Assembly (NCBI GenBank): GCA_947457615.1
Contig: CANGWK010000004.1
Span: 1-64,000, forward strand
Length of the DNA stretch: 64,000 bases
Reading direction: 5' to 3'
From: Flavobacteriaceae bacterium
GTDB taxonomy: Bacteria > Bacteroidota > Bacteroidia > Flavobacteriales > Flavobacteriaceae
A program made the position numbers and the translations under genes. This document shows positions 25,011 to 33,582 of this stretch, one piece after another; positions within the stretch are counted from its first letter, which is position 1, and each line of letters opens with the position of its first letter. The notes under the pieces are model-generated. The model worked only from the letters and a program-made list of their open reading frames with translations. It was not told the DNA's origin and searched no databases.

Positions 25011-27800
25011 TTATAACTTCTCTTTCAAATACTTTCCAGTAATAGACTTCTTATTCTTTACAATCTCTTCAGGAGTTCCTGCGGCAAGAAGTAATCCACC
25101 GTTTTCGCCACCTTCGGGACCAAGATCAATAATCCAATCGGCACATTTTATTAAGTCGAGGTTGTGTTCTACAACCAAAATTGAATGGCCTTTATCTATT
25201 AAAGCATCAAACGAAGCCAATAATTTTTTAATATCGTGAAAATGTAAACCAGTTGTAGGTTCGTCAAAAACAAAAAGTGCTTTGTCTTTCGTAGTTCCTT
25301 TTACCAAGAAAGAGGCCAATTTGATTCGCTGTGCTTCACCACCCGAAAGGGTAGAAGACGATTGCCCTAATTGCACATAACCCAATCCAACATCTTGTAA
25401 GGGTTGTAATTTCTGAGTGATTTTCGTTTGCTTGTTTTCGTTGAAAAATAAGATTGCATCATCTAAAGTCATGGTCAAGATGTCATCGATATTTTTTCCT
25501 TCAAAATTTACTTCCAAGATTTCTTTTTTGAAACGTTTACCACCACAATTTTCACAAGGCAATTCAACATCGGCCATAAAAACCATTTCCACATTTATGG
25601 AACCATCGCCTTTGCAGGTTTCACATCGACCACCATCTACGTTAAACGAAAAATGTTTGGGTTGGTAACCGCGTATTTTAGATAATTTCGTTTTAGAAAA
25701 TAAATCCCGAATATCATCATAAGCTTTTATGTAGGTAACCGGATTGGATCGAGAACTTCTTCCAATAGGGTTTTGATCCACATATTCAATATGTCTGATT
25801 TTGTGGTAATGCCCTTGAATATCAGTGTATTGTCCTGCTTTTTCACTAACGCCCTCCAATCTTTTTTGAATGGCTGGAAACAATATTTTTTTAACCAAAG
25901 TACTTTTTCCACTTCCAGAAACTCCGGTAATTACGGTTAAACATTCCAATGGAAAACGAACATCCAGATTTTGCAAATTGTTTTCTCTAGCACCAAGAAT
26001 ATCAATATAAGTACCCCATTTTCTGCGGGTTCTCGGGACTTTAATTTCCATTTCACCATTTAGGTATTTGGCTGTTAAAGAATTCGATTTTAAGATTTCA
26101 TCAAATGTTCCTTGCGCCACTAATTCACCACCATGCGTTCCGGCTTCAGGACCAATATCAATAATCAAATCTGCTTGTTTCATGATATCTTCATCGTGTT
26201 CCACCACAATAACGGTGTTTCCTAAATCCCGAAGATTTTTAAGCACTTCAATCAATAATTCGGTGTCTTTGGGATGCAAACCTATACTTGGTTCGTCCAA
26301 AATATACATCGAACCAACCAAACTACTTCCTAATGAAGTTGCAAGATTAATTCGCTGGGATTCGCCACCTGAAAGAGTTGCCGAATTTCTATTTAAAGTC
26401 AAATAATCCAAACCTACATTGCTTAAAAATGCCAAGCGACTATTGATTTCAATTAGTAATCTTTTCGAGACTGTTGTGTCGTATTCGGATAATTTTAATT
26501 CCGTAAAAAATGGAATCAATCTTTTTATGGACAAGTCTACTAAATCGGAAATGGTTTTGCCACCCACTTGAATGTAATTGGCTTCTGCACGAAGGCGTTT
26601 GCCTTTACAAACATTACATTTTGTTTTTCCGCGGTAACGCGATAACATAACCCGATTTTGAATTTTATAATTTTTTTCTTCTAATTCCTTAAAGAAATCA
26701 TTTAGCCCCTGAAAATATTGATTTCCTTTCCAGATTAAGTCTTTCTGTGCTTCCGAAAGTTCAAAATAAGGCTTATGAATTGGGAAATCAAATTTATAGG
26801 CGTGGTTCACCAATTCGTCTCGGTACCAGCCCATGCTCTCGCCACGCCAAGGATAAATGGCATTTTCAAAAACAGAAAGTGCAGTATTCGGAATTACTAA
26901 TTCTTCATCAATACCAATAACATTGCCATATCCTTCGCACTTTGGGCAGGCTCCGTATGGATTATTAAAACTAAATAAATGCACGTTTGGCTCTAAGAAA
27001 GTCATGCCGTCCAATTCGAAATTGGAACTAAAATGCATTCGTTTATTATCTTTTAAATCTTGCAAATAACAATCGCCTTTTCCTTCAAAAAAAGCAGTTT
27101 GAACAGCATCGGAAAGTCGGTTGAAGAATTCCTCTTCCTCTTTTACAACGATACGATCAACAATAAGTAAGATATCTTTAATATTGAGCTTATGTTTATC
27201 AATTTCATCCAAACGAACCATTTCATTATTTACTAAAATCCTTGCAAATCCTTGTTGCAAAAGCACTTTTAGTTTGTCATCTAGTTTTCGGCCTTCTTCC
27301 AAATGGATAGGAGCAAGGAGTAACCAACGGCTTTCTAATTCGAATTTTTTTACAGTGGAAATAATATCAAAAACGGTATCTTTTCTTACTTCCTTGCCAG
27401 AAATAGGAGAAATTGTTTTTCCAATTCGGGCAAAAAGTAATTTTAGATAGTCATAAATTTCAGTGGAAGTTCCAACGGTTGATCGTGCATTGGTAGTATT
27501 TACTTTTTGTTCGATTGCAATAGCAGGAGCAATTCCTTTGATGTAATCTACTTTTGGTTTGTCTAGTCTACCAAGGAATTGTCGCGCATAAGAAGACAAA
27601 CTTTCTACATAACGGCGTTGCCCTTCGGCATATAAAGTGTCGAATGCCAAAGAAGATTTTCCAGATCCCGAAAGTCCTGTAATTACTACTAATTTATTTC
27701 TAGGAATTGCTACATCCAAATTTTTTAAATTATGAATTGCAGCTCCTTTTATGATTATATTTTTCTTAGGATCTAGGGTAGAAATATCTTTTGGAATCAT
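25011..27800 (-). CDS. uvrA: Excinuclease ABC subunit A
   Basis: UvrA, the damage-recognition ATPase of nucleotide excision repair, 929 aa from the internal ATG at 27800. The track adds 20 codons upstream, but a -7 element lies inside that extension (27820-27827). Domains in order: ABC I with Walker A GLSGSGKSS, the zinc-module and damage-binding insert with CPKC and CNVC pairs, signature LSGGESQR, ABC II with GVSGSGKST, a zinc finger formed by CETC and CENC, and second signature LSGGEAQR with Walker B VFDEPTTGLH. All key motifs are intact and length is normal. It is monocistronic. Confidence 0.97.
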   Translation of the reverse strand: MIPKDISTLDPKKNIIIKGAAIHNLKNLDVAIPRNKLVVITGLSGSGKSSLAFDTLYAEGQRRYVESLSSYARQFLGRLDKPKVDYIKGIAPAIAIEQKVNTTNARSTVGTSTEIYDYLKLLFARIGKTISPISGKEVRKDTVFDIISTVKKFELESRWLLLAPIHLEEGRKLDDKLKVLLQQGFARILVNNEMVRLDEIDKHKLNIKDILLIVDRIVVKEEEEFFNRLSDAVQTAFFEGKGDCYLQDLKDNKRMHFSSNFELDGMTFLEPNVHLFSFNNPYGACPKCEGYGNVIGIDEELVIPNTALSVFENAIYPWRGESMGWYRDELVNHAYKFDFPIHKPYFELSEAQKDLIWKGNQYFQGLNDFFKELEEKNYKIQNRVMLSRYRGKTKCNVCKGKRLRAEANYIQVGGKTISDLVDLSIKRLIPFFTELKLSEYDTTVSKRLLIEINSRLAFLSNVGLDYLTLNRNSATLSGGESQRINLATSLGSSLVGSMYILDEPSIGLHPKDTELLIEVLKNLRDLGNTVIVVEHDEDIMKQADLIIDIGPEAGTHGGELVAQGTFDEILKSNSLTAKYLNGEMEIKVPRTRRKWGTYIDILGARENNLQNLDVRFPLECLTVITGVSGSGKSTLVKKILFPAIQKRLEGVSEKAGQYTDIQGHYHKIRHIEYVDQNPIGRSSRSNPVTYIKAYDDIRDLFSKTKLSKIRGYQPKHFSFNVDGGRCETCKGDGSINVEMVFMADVELPCENCGGKRFKKEILEVNFEGKNIDDILTMTLDDAILFFNENKQTKITQKLQPLQDVGLGYVQLGQSSSTLSGGEAQRIKLASFLVKGTTKDKALFVFDEPTTGLHFHDIKKLLASFDALIDKGHSILVVEHNLDLIKCADWIIDLGPEGGENGGLLLAAGTPEEIVKNKKSITGKYLKEKL

Positions 27801-27819
27801 AGGTAAAAAAGAATTTTTG

Positions 27820-27827
27820 CAAAGATA
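27820..27827 (-). promoter_or_regulatory. -7 promoter element for uvrA
   Basis: The minus strand reads TATCTTTG, an exact consensus match 20 nt upstream of ATG 27800. It supports that start over the longer track ORF. Confidence 0.65.
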
Positions 27828-27890
27828 ATGATTTCTAAAATGAGATTGGGTGTTACACAAATCACAAATTTAATTTTGATGATTTTATAC

Positions 27891-27898
27891 TATATTTG
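27891..27898 (+). promoter_or_regulatory. -7 promoter element for the ECF sigma / copper operon
   Basis: TATATTTG, an exact housekeeping-type match about 88 nt before the TTG start of the sigma gene. This leaves a leader of roughly 80 nt without a visible stem-loop. Confidence 0.55.
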
Positions 27899-27986
27899 GA
27901 TTATTGTTTTATCATTAAGTAGCAAATTTGTATTTAACTAACACAAGTTTATACTAATAGTAGCATCTAAAAATAATATATATTTT

Positions 27987-28565
27987 TTGGAAGAAAAAGA
28001 ACTTATCCTAAGATTAAAGAAGAACGACGAAATTGCGTTCGGCATTTTGGTGGATTTGTTTTCTAAAAAAGTCTACAACACTTGTGTCGGGATGTTGCAA
28101 AACATGGAGGATGCTCAAGATATTACCCAAGAAATATTTATCACTATACATCTCAACATTAATGAATTTAAGGAAGAATCTTCTCTTTCCACTTGGATTT
28201 ATAGAATATCGGTAAACAAATGCTTGGAATTTATCCGAAAGAAAAATAGAAAAAAGCGTTCTGGAATCTTCAGATCTATTTATTCTTCTGATGGTGAAAA
28301 AGCTATTGAAAACCATTCGGATTTTATGCATCCCGGAATTCAATTAGAAAATAAAGAACGCTCTATAATATTGTTTAGATCGATTGCTTTGTTACCTGAA
28401 CAGCAACAAACTGCTTATGTTTTGCATAAACTAGAACAAGTGAGTTACAATGAAATTGCCGATGTAATGCAAGTTTCTTTATCGGCAGTTGAATCGTTAC
28501 TTTTTAGGGCTAAACAGAATTTGAAGAAGCATTTGGCAACTTATTATGAAGAAAATGAAAAGTAA
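27987..28565 (+). CDS. ECF RNA polymerase sigma factor
   Basis: A 192-aa ECF sigma-70 factor. Region 2 (MLQNMEDAQDITQEIFITI, FKEESSLSTWIYRISVNKCLE) and region 4 (QQQTAYVLHKLEQVSYNEIADVMQVSLSAVESLLFRAK) are both complete. The start appears to be TTG (LEEKELILRLKKND); no upstream ATG fits. It heads a string of eight same-strand genes: a small membrane protein, a CpxP-like sensor, MbnP, a multicopper oxidase, a redoxin, a diheme peroxidase and a YHYH protein. It probably activates this operon or an envelope metal-stress regulon, held by the next gene product or released on a metal signal. The signal itself is inferred. Confidence 0.88.
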   Translation: MEEKELILRLKKNDEIAFGILVDLFSKKVYNTCVGMLQNMEDAQDITQEIFITIHLNINEFKEESSLSTWIYRISVNKCLEFIRKKNRKKRSGIFRSIYSSDGEKAIENHSDFMHPGIQLENKERSIILFRSIALLPEQQQTAYVLHKLEQVSYNEIADVMQVSLSAVESLLFRAKQNLKKHLATYYEENEK

Positions 28566-28601
28566 GCGCAAGTTTTTTAAGAATTAAATCTCTATATAAG
28601 T

Positions 28602-28889
28602 ATGAACGGACAAAATGACTTAATAGAAACCACTTTACAATCATTGGATAACCTCCAAAGACTTGAAGTACCTATTGGTTTACAATTTTCTATTAAAAAT
28701 AATTTTAACGGAAAGAGCATGACCTCCATGAATGCTTCCCAAAAGTGGATGTTAGCTGCTAGTATATTAGTGATTTTAGGAATTAATGTTATTACCATTA
28801 CACAATATTCTAAAAGTTCGAAGAAATTTGCTTCTGTAGACGAAAAGAATGCAGTTTATAAAGAATATTTTTCCAATACAATCGAATAA
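28602..28889 (+). CDS. Small single-span membrane protein, possible anti-sigma factor
   Basis: A 95-aa protein with a cytosolic N-terminal part (IETTLQSLDNLQRLEVPIGL), one transmembrane helix (about 50-66, MLAASILVILGINVITI) and a short outer tail. It follows the ECF sigma gene by 36 nt and precedes the CpxP-like gene by 11 nt. Position and topology fit a minimal anti-sigma factor. It lacks a recognisable zinc anti-sigma (HxxxCxxC) motif, so the role is inferred from context only. Confidence 0.6.
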   Translation: MNGQNDLIETTLQSLDNLQRLEVPIGLQFSIKNNFNGKSMTSMNASQKWMLAASILVILGINVITITQYSKSSKKFASVDEKNAVYKEYFSNTIE

Positions 28890-28900
28890 AAATTGTTACT

Positions 28901-29410
28901 ATGAACAATGTGAAATTTTTAAAAGCAATTTTGCTAGTCCTACTGCTTATAAATTTAGCAACATTAAGTTTTATATGGTTTACAAAACCACCAAAACCTA
29001 ATTTGCAAGGTTCCGCTAAAGGGTTTTTTGCACATGAATTAGCATTTTCTGCAAAACAAGAACAACAGTTTGAAGCATTGCAAATTGCTTTTGAGGAGCA
29101 AAGAGAAGAATTAAGACAAGACATTAAGGAAAAAAATGATATTTATTTTGATTTGCTTCAAAACCCTAAAGTGGATTCGTCTTCAGTGAAAAATGCAGCT
29201 GGGGAGATTATTAATATTAAGGAAAAAGAAGAACTTGCTTTGTTTTATCATTTCCAAAAAGTTAGAGCTTTATGTAATGATTCTCAAAAGCAAAAATTTG
29301 ACAAAATTATTAAAGAAGCAGCCAGGATGATGGGTCCAGGAAGGCCAGAAGGGCAACGACCGCCTCCGCCCGGAATGATGGATAATCAGGGGCCACCACC
29401 TACAGAGTAA
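28901..29410 (+). CDS. Periplasmic CpxP/Spy-like heavy-metal sensor
   Basis: A 169-aa protein with an N-terminal membrane or signal segment (ILLVLLLINLATLSFIWF) and a helical periplasmic domain. That domain carries the LTxxQ-like repeats of CpxP/Spy/CnrX proteins: AFSAKQEQQFEALQIAF and CNDSQKQKFDKIIKEA. The C-terminus is rich in Met, Pro and Gly (MMGPGRPEGQRPPPPGMMD) and could bind soft metals. In related systems such proteins sense Cu, Ni, Co or Zn and relay to an ECF sigma/anti-sigma pair (as CnrX does). Its place three genes into a sigma-led operon supports that model. Confidence 0.8.
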   Translation: MNNVKFLKAILLVLLLINLATLSFIWFTKPPKPNLQGSAKGFFAHELAFSAKQEQQFEALQIAFEEQREELRQDIKEKNDIYFDLLQNPKVDSSSVKNAAGEIINIKEKEELALFYHFQKVRALCNDSQKQKFDKIIKEAARMMGPGRPEGQRPPPPGMMDNQGPPPTE

Positions 29411-29413
29411 TTT

Positions 29414-30115
29414 ATGAAAAAACAAGTAGCAATTGTTGTGATTTTTGCTTTGGCATGTCTTTCTTTTCAGATTAAAAAGAATCAGAAAGACGTTACAGTT
29501 TTATTGCATCTTAATTTTAATAATGAACCCTTGGTTTTGAAGGATAAAAAATACGTCACCAAAACAAAGGATACGGTAATAATTACCAAATTGAAATTTT
29601 ACCTTTCAAATGTTGTGTTAGAATTGGGAGATGGAATCCAGTATAAAGAAAGTAAAAGTGTTCACTTGGTAGATGCAGAAACTTTGAGTTCTTTAGAGTT
29701 TAATTTGAAAAATGTACCGGATATAAAAATTAAAAAAATAAGATTTAACATTGGGATTGACAGTCTAAATAATGTTTCTGAAAAATTTGATGGTGATTTA
29801 GATCCAATAAATGGAATGTATTGGGCTTGGAATACAGGATACATTAATATGAAATTGGAAGGTAAAAGTTCTAGTTGTGTAAATGTGAAAAAAGAATTTC
29901 AGTTTCATATTGGAGGGTATTTGCAAAAGCAAAATGCAATTCAAGTAATAGAAATAATAGTTCCTGAAAATAAGGGATTAATTTCTATTAATGTGGAACT
30001 TAGTAAGTGGTTGGATACTATTTTTTTAAAAGAAACAAATTCTATAATGATTCCAGGAGAAAAAGCCATTTCAATGGCTGAAAAGTATAAAAATATGTTT
30101 CAAATAACTCAATAA
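29414..30115 (+). CDS. MbnP family (putative copper-binding) protein
   Basis: A 233-aa exported protein with an N-terminal signal (VAIVVIFALACLSFQI). The core matches MbnP: LLHLNFNNEPL at the start, ITKLKFYLSNVVL, SVHLVDAET, IRFNIGIDSLNN and the diagnostic MYWAWNTGYINMKLEG with W137 and W139. In the methanotroph proteins a tryptophan is converted to kynurenine by a MauG-type diheme partner (MbnH), which creates a copper site. A MauG-type peroxidase is encoded three genes downstream here. Histidines in HLNFN, SVHLVD and FHIGG are candidate ligands. The spacing of 3 nt from the previous gene indicates tight coupling. Confidence 0.8.
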   Translation: MKKQVAIVVIFALACLSFQIKKNQKDVTVLLHLNFNNEPLVLKDKKYVTKTKDTVIITKLKFYLSNVVLELGDGIQYKESKSVHLVDAETLSSLEFNLKNVPDIKIKKIRFNIGIDSLNNVSEKFDGDLDPINGMYWAWNTGYINMKLEGKSSSCVNVKKEFQFHIGGYLQKQNAIQVIEIIVPENKGLISINVELSKWLDTIFLKETNSIMIPGEKAISMAEKYKNMFQITQ

Positions 30116-30142
30116 ATATATAGATTAACCAATAAAATAAAT

Positions 30143-31867
30143 ATGAAAAAGAAATTGCAATTATTTTCGCTTATCCTGATAATTAGTAACGGTATACAGG
30201 CACAATACAACACTATGTCAATGCCAGAAGCACTTTATGGCACTACTTTTAATTTGAATATTCACGAAAGCACTAAGCAGTTAGTTGCTGGTAACCAAAC
30301 TATTACAGGATCTATTAATAACGAGAGTTTTTGGGGACCTACTTTATTCGTTAATAAAGGCGATTTAGTACACATGAACGTTACCAATAATTTAAATGAA
30401 TCTACAACTTTGCATTGGCATGGAATGCATTTACCATCGGTTATGGACGGAGGACCACATCAAGTAATACCTTCAGGAACCCTTTGGGAACCTTATTGGA
30501 CAGTTATGAATCAAGCAACTACTTTGTGGTACCATCCTCATTTGCATGAAACTACACAAGCGCAAATGACTAAAGGTATTGGTGGTTTTATTATTGTAAA
30601 AGATCCGCAAGAAGCTGCTTTGGCTCTACCAAGAACCTATGGTGTTGATGATATTGTGTTGGCATTAACTAGTAGAAGTTACAATGCTACAACTAATACT
30701 TTTGTTAGTACTGCCAGAGTTTATGGTGATTACATGTTATCTAATGGAACTCCAAATGCTCAAATTAGTTTGCCAAAACAGTTTGTACGTATGCGAATTT
30801 TGAATGCCGAAATTGAAAGAGGATATAATTTAGGCTTCAGCGATAATAGAACTTTTTATGTTATTGGTAACGATGGAGGATTATTAAATGCTCCTGTTGC
30901 CGTAACAAGATTGCCAATTCATGTTGGTGAACGTTATGAAATTATGGTAAATTTAGGTAATGATGCAGTTGGATCAAGCATCGACTTAAAAGCTTATAAT
31001 TCAGGTCAATCCAATAGTTTTCCTGGAGGAGAGCCAGGAACTACAGGAACATTTGGTAGTTTGTTGAATAATACAACTTTCAACGTTTTGCATATCAATG
31101 TTGGAGCCACTACTACAGCTTCAACTCCTGTTACATCCGTACCAACAACTTTAGTCAATAACACTTATTGGACAGCGTCAGATGCAAATGTAACCAGAGC
31201 AACTATTAACATAACTAATGGAACTCCAGGTCCAGCAAGCGTTCCTTTTAATTTCGATAATACTACTTATTCCTCAACGATGACTCCAAAAGTGGTTAAT
31301 TTAAATGACATTGAGAAATGGACTATCGCTAACACTAGTCCGGCAGTTTTCGGGCACGCTTTTCATCTTCACGATGTAGAATTTAAAATTATAAGCAGGA
31401 GTTCAGGTGCTGTTGCAGCATATGAGTCGGGATGGAAAGACACTTTTTTTATTAGTAGAAATGAATCGGTAAGTTTTGTAGCAAAGTTTGATGATTTTGC
31501 CGATTCCGATGTGAATCATCCCTACATGTATCATTGTCATTTTGGTGGTCATGAAGATGCCGGAATGATGGGACAATTTATTGTTACAGGAACCATGGCA
31601 AACAACCAAACAGATGCTTCAAGCACTGAGTTTAGTTTATTTCCTAATCCAACTACGGATAAATTATTTGTAAATTTAAAGGATGCCTCGACCGAAATAT
31701 ATTATGTAACTATTTCAACAGTTCAAGGAAGAGTTGTAATGATGTTGCCACAACCAAATTGGCAAAACGGAATTGATATTTCTTCTTTAGATGCAGGAGT
31801 TTATACTTTTCAAATGATGGATAAACAATCCAAGAGTGTAACTACTAAAAAATTCATAAAAAAATAA
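30143..31867 (+). CDS. Multicopper oxidase with T9SS type A sorting domain
   Basis: A 574-aa secreted multicopper oxidase (laccase/CueO-like three-cupredoxin). All four copper motifs are present: HWHGMH (about 91-96), WYHPHLH (about 129-135), GHAFHLHDVEF (about 404-414) and HCHFGGHEDAGMM (about 464-476). The last supplies the type 1 ligands and an axial methionine. It should oxidise Cu(I) or other reductants with O2. The signal peptide ends near NGIQA. The C-terminal about 75 residues form a T9SS type A domain (LFPNPTTDKLFVNL, SLDAGVYTFQM), so the enzyme is exported to the cell surface or medium. This placement differs from periplasmic CueO. Confidence 0.93.
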   Translation: MKKKLQLFSLILIISNGIQAQYNTMSMPEALYGTTFNLNIHESTKQLVAGNQTITGSINNESFWGPTLFVNKGDLVHMNVTNNLNESTTLHWHGMHLPSVMDGGPHQVIPSGTLWEPYWTVMNQATTLWYHPHLHETTQAQMTKGIGGFIIVKDPQEAALALPRTYGVDDIVLALTSRSYNATTNTFVSTARVYGDYMLSNGTPNAQISLPKQFVRMRILNAEIERGYNLGFSDNRTFYVIGNDGGLLNAPVAVTRLPIHVGERYEIMVNLGNDAVGSSIDLKAYNSGQSNSFPGGEPGTTGTFGSLLNNTTFNVLHINVGATTTASTPVTSVPTTLVNNTYWTASDANVTRATINITNGTPGPASVPFNFDNTTYSSTMTPKVVNLNDIEKWTIANTSPAVFGHAFHLHDVEFKIISRSSGAVAAYESGWKDTFFISRNESVSFVAKFDDFADSDVNHPYMYHCHFGGHEDAGMMGQFIVTGTMANNQTDASSTEFSLFPNPTTDKLFVNLKDASTEIYYVTISTVQGRVVMMLPQPNWQNGIDISSLDAGVYTFQMMDKQSKSVTTKKFIKK

Positions 31868-31870
31868 TAA

Positions 31871-32494
31871 ATGAAAAAGTTAGTATTCTTTTTCTATGCT
31901 ATTGCCCTTTTGGTGTTTTCTAGTTATACGATTTATGAAAAAGAAAAAACGATCTCAAATTTTAAATTAAAAAGTGCAACTAATAACCATTGGGTTTCTC
32001 TTTCTGATTATAAGAATGCTAAAGGTTTTGTAGTTGTTTTTAGTTGTAATAAATGTCCGATGGCTAACTTTTATTCGCAACGATTAAATCAAATGGATAT
32101 CAAATATAAAAAATTAGGAGTTCCTGTGCTTGCAATAAATTCAATGGATACCTTGGCTTATGCTGAAGAATCTTTTAAATTAATGCAAAAAAAAGCCAAG
32201 AAAGACCAATTTCAGTTTGCTTATTTGCAAGATAAAAAACAAAATATTGCTAAAGAATTTAAAGCAACTCATACGCCACAAGCATTTGTAATTTGGAAAA
32301 ATAAAGCAGGAAAATATGTAATAAAGTACCAAGGGGCAATTGACGATAATGCTGGAGAGCCTTACAAAATAAAGCATCATTTTTTAACTGATGCTATAGA
32401 TGAATTAGTACAAGAAAAAAATGTGACCACACCAAAATCGGAATCTTTTGGGTGTAGAATATATTTTAGAGGCGAAATTCAAAAAATGGATTAA
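31871..32494 (+). CDS. Thioredoxin-fold redoxin (AhpC/TSA-like)
   Basis: A 207-aa protein with an N-terminal signal or anchor (MKKLVFFFYAIALLVFSSYT) and a redoxin fold. The active site is CNKC in VVVFSCNKCPMANFYSQRL (C59, C62). The strand TPQAFVIWKNKAGKYVIKYQG follows, with the cis-proline. A third cysteine sits in the conserved-looking C-terminal ESFGCRIYFRG. Such proteins act as periplasmic thiol reductases or peroxiredoxin-like enzymes. It is 3 nt after the multicopper oxidase gene and 11 nt before the diheme peroxidase gene. It may help haem attachment or keep cysteines of the copper proteins reduced. Confidence 0.8.
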   Translation: MKKLVFFFYAIALLVFSSYTIYEKEKTISNFKLKSATNNHWVSLSDYKNAKGFVVVFSCNKCPMANFYSQRLNQMDIKYKKLGVPVLAINSMDTLAYAEESFKLMQKKAKKDQFQFAYLQDKKQNIAKEFKATHTPQAFVIWKNKAGKYVIKYQGAIDDNAGEPYKIKHHFLTDAIDELVQEKNVTTPKSESFGCRIYFRGEIQKMD

Positions 32495-32505
32495 AAGCAA
32501 ATTAA

Positions 32506-33540
32506 TTGAATAAAAAGAATATAAATATTGTATTAATAGTGTTATTAGCATGCTGTTTTCTATCTTTAAAAAACGTAGAAAACTTTGTGTTTTATAAAGA
32601 CATTATTATACCTAAAGGATGGCCAAAACCGGTTTATAATTTTAAGGAAAATAAACTTACTAAAGAAGGATTTGAATTGGGGAGGAAATTGTTTTACGAC
32701 CCCATTCTTTCTAGAGATAGTACTATTTCCTGTTCCAGTTGTCATTCGCAATACACAGGTTTTGCTCATACTGACCATGCATTAAGTCATGGAATAGAAG
32801 GAAGAATAGGAACTCGTAATGCAATGCCTTTGATTAACTTGGCGTGGGCGAAAACCTTCCATTGGGATGGCGGTGTACTTAGTTTAGAAGCACAAACTAT
32901 AAACCCAATAACTAATTCGCAGGAAATGGATAATACATTAGTAAATGTTTTAGGAAAATTAAACCATTCCAAAAAGTATAAAAGTCTATTTAATAACGTT
33001 TTTGGAGATAGCATAGTAACCACAAAAAAACTATTACAAGCAATTGCACAATTCACGGTTTCGCTACAATCCTGTAATTCTAAATACGACAAAGTAATGC
33101 GTCATGAAAAAGATATTTTCTTTACAGATCAAGAAGAAAATGGGCATCGATTGTTTAAACGAAATTGCGAATCTTGTCATAAAGAGCCATTGCTAACCAA
33201 TAATAATTTTGCCGACAATGGTTTGCCTATTGACCAAGATTATAAAGATTACGGAAGACTAAAAATCACACAAAACCCTAAAGATAGTTTTAATTTTAGA
33301 GTTCCAACCTTGCGGAATATTGAATTCACTTATCCATACATGCACGATGGACGATTTATGAAGTTAAGAGAGGTTATTAATTTTTATACCGATGGGAAAA
33401 TTAAGCGAAAAACTTTAGCCAAAGAGTTGCAACAACCAATTCTATTAAATGAAAATGAAAAGAAAGATTTAATAGCTTTTTTAAAGACATTAACTGATAA
33501 AGAGTTTTTATTTAACCCAAAATTTAGTTTTCCTAAATAA
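32506..33540 (+). CDS. Diheme cytochrome c peroxidase (MauG/MbnH-like)
   Basis: A 344-aa exported diheme protein of the bacterial cytochrome c peroxidase/MauG superfamily. Two haem-binding motifs are clear: CSSCH (76-80) and CESCH (221-225). The inter-haem tryptophan lies in FHWDGGV (about 118-124), and YMHDGRF (H280 region) matches the distal or axial segment. The start codon is TTG (LNKKNINIVLIVLLACCF). The superfamily includes peroxidases and MauG/MbnH-type enzymes that oxidise tryptophan on a partner protein. The MbnP family protein in the same operon makes MbnH-type chemistry a reasonable guess. The general label cytochrome-c peroxidase is secure. Confidence 0.88.
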   Translation: MNKKNINIVLIVLLACCFLSLKNVENFVFYKDIIIPKGWPKPVYNFKENKLTKEGFELGRKLFYDPILSRDSTISCSSCHSQYTGFAHTDHALSHGIEGRIGTRNAMPLINLAWAKTFHWDGGVLSLEAQTINPITNSQEMDNTLVNVLGKLNHSKKYKSLFNNVFGDSIVTTKKLLQAIAQFTVSLQSCNSKYDKVMRHEKDIFFTDQEENGHRLFKRNCESCHKEPLLTNNNFADNGLPIDQDYKDYGRLKITQNPKDSFNFRVPTLRNIEFTYPYMHDGRFMKLREVINFYTDGKIKRKTLAKELQQPILLNENEKKDLIAFLKTLTDKEFLFNPKFSFPK

Positions 33541-33582
33541 TAATAAGAATGCAATTTAATTATAAACAAAAAAACAACAACT

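Noticed and set aside
26068-27450. Plus-strand ORFs (26068-26406, 27121-27450 and others) opposite uvrA
   Set aside because: They lie entirely antisense to a well-supported uvrA gene, and their translations are Ser/Pro/Lys-rich with no domain, as expected of shadows.
28014-29124. Minus-strand ORFs (28014-28343, 28810-29124) in the copper operon
   Set aside because: Overlap the sigma factor and CpxP-like genes on the other strand; Cys- and Ser-rich random-looking sequence.
32506-33540. Electron-transport cytochrome c oxidase subunit
   Set aside because: Two CxxCH motifs with FHWDG and MHDGRF spacing match the diheme peroxidase superfamily; no membrane core or CuA motif.
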